A DNA stretch of 5,743 nucleotides, taken from positions 1-5,743 of the forward strand of contig JAAKFB010000123.1 of NCBI GenBank assembly GCA_011065235.1, read 5' to 3'. Positions 5,741 through 5,743 of this stretch are shown here, piece after piece (within the stretch, counting starts at the first letter, position 1; each line of letters starts with the position of its first letter). Origin of the DNA: Chlamydiota bacterium. GTDB lineage: Bacteria > Chlamydiota > Chlamydiia > Chlamydiales > Rhabdochlamydiaceae. Below the pieces are notes generated by a model. That model was given only the letters and a program-made list of their open reading frames with translations. It did not search any database and was not told the DNA's origin. The translations under genes were made by a program, and so were the position numbers.

Positions 5741-5743
5741 TTA

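Overview
The window looks like part of the genome of an amoeba-associated or intracellular bacterium, most plausibly a chlamydia-like organism (Chlamydiota, 'environmental' group). The basis is a UvrA module with chlamydia-like wording, an IS66-family insertion sequence, a 23-residue-period leucine-rich-repeat (LRR) gene, and a small protein with a eukaryote-type F-box. LRR and F-box families are expanded in amoeba-dwelling Chlamydiae, and also occur in Legionella and Amoebophilus. The taxonomic call is inference; no rRNA or other strong marker is present.

Layout. (1) Positions 2-2794, plus strand, hold an almost complete UvrA module (excision-repair ATPase) that enters from the left edge. 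It is cut by one in-frame TAG at 1877-1879, exactly where the Ser after the Lys of the second Walker A (GVSGSGK-[S]-T) should be; coding resumes in the same frame to 2794. (2) Positions 2777-4275 are a complete single-gene IS66-family element (1499 bp) with perfect 14-bp terminal inverted repeats beginning GTAA and one 471-residue transposase on the minus strand. Its left end supplies the last five codons and the stop of uvrA; its right end supplies the only available start of the LRR gene. No 8-bp target duplication is present, so the flanks were probably joined by rearrangement. (3) Positions 4264-4878 are an LRR gene of seven exact 23-residue repeats with no native start, probably a 5'-truncated remnant. 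(4) Positions 4879-5188 are non-coding: a long imperfect palindrome (4928-5052) with a perfect 10-bp hairpin at its centre, then an AT-rich stretch with a good sigma70-type promoter. (5) Positions 5189-5702 are an F-box gene with a Shine-Dalgarno sequence, carrying a one-base frameshift around 5484-5500. A possible next reading frame starts at 5705 but stops after 11 codons.

Taken together, a core repair gene abuts a decaying stretch of host-interaction-type genes, with an IS at the junction. Base composition falls visibly from uvrA (GC-richer) to the F-box region (very AT-rich), which fits different origins. Three gene lesions (amber, missing LRR 5' end, F-box frameshift) in under 6 kb suggest ongoing decay, although sequencing error must be excluded for the point lesions.
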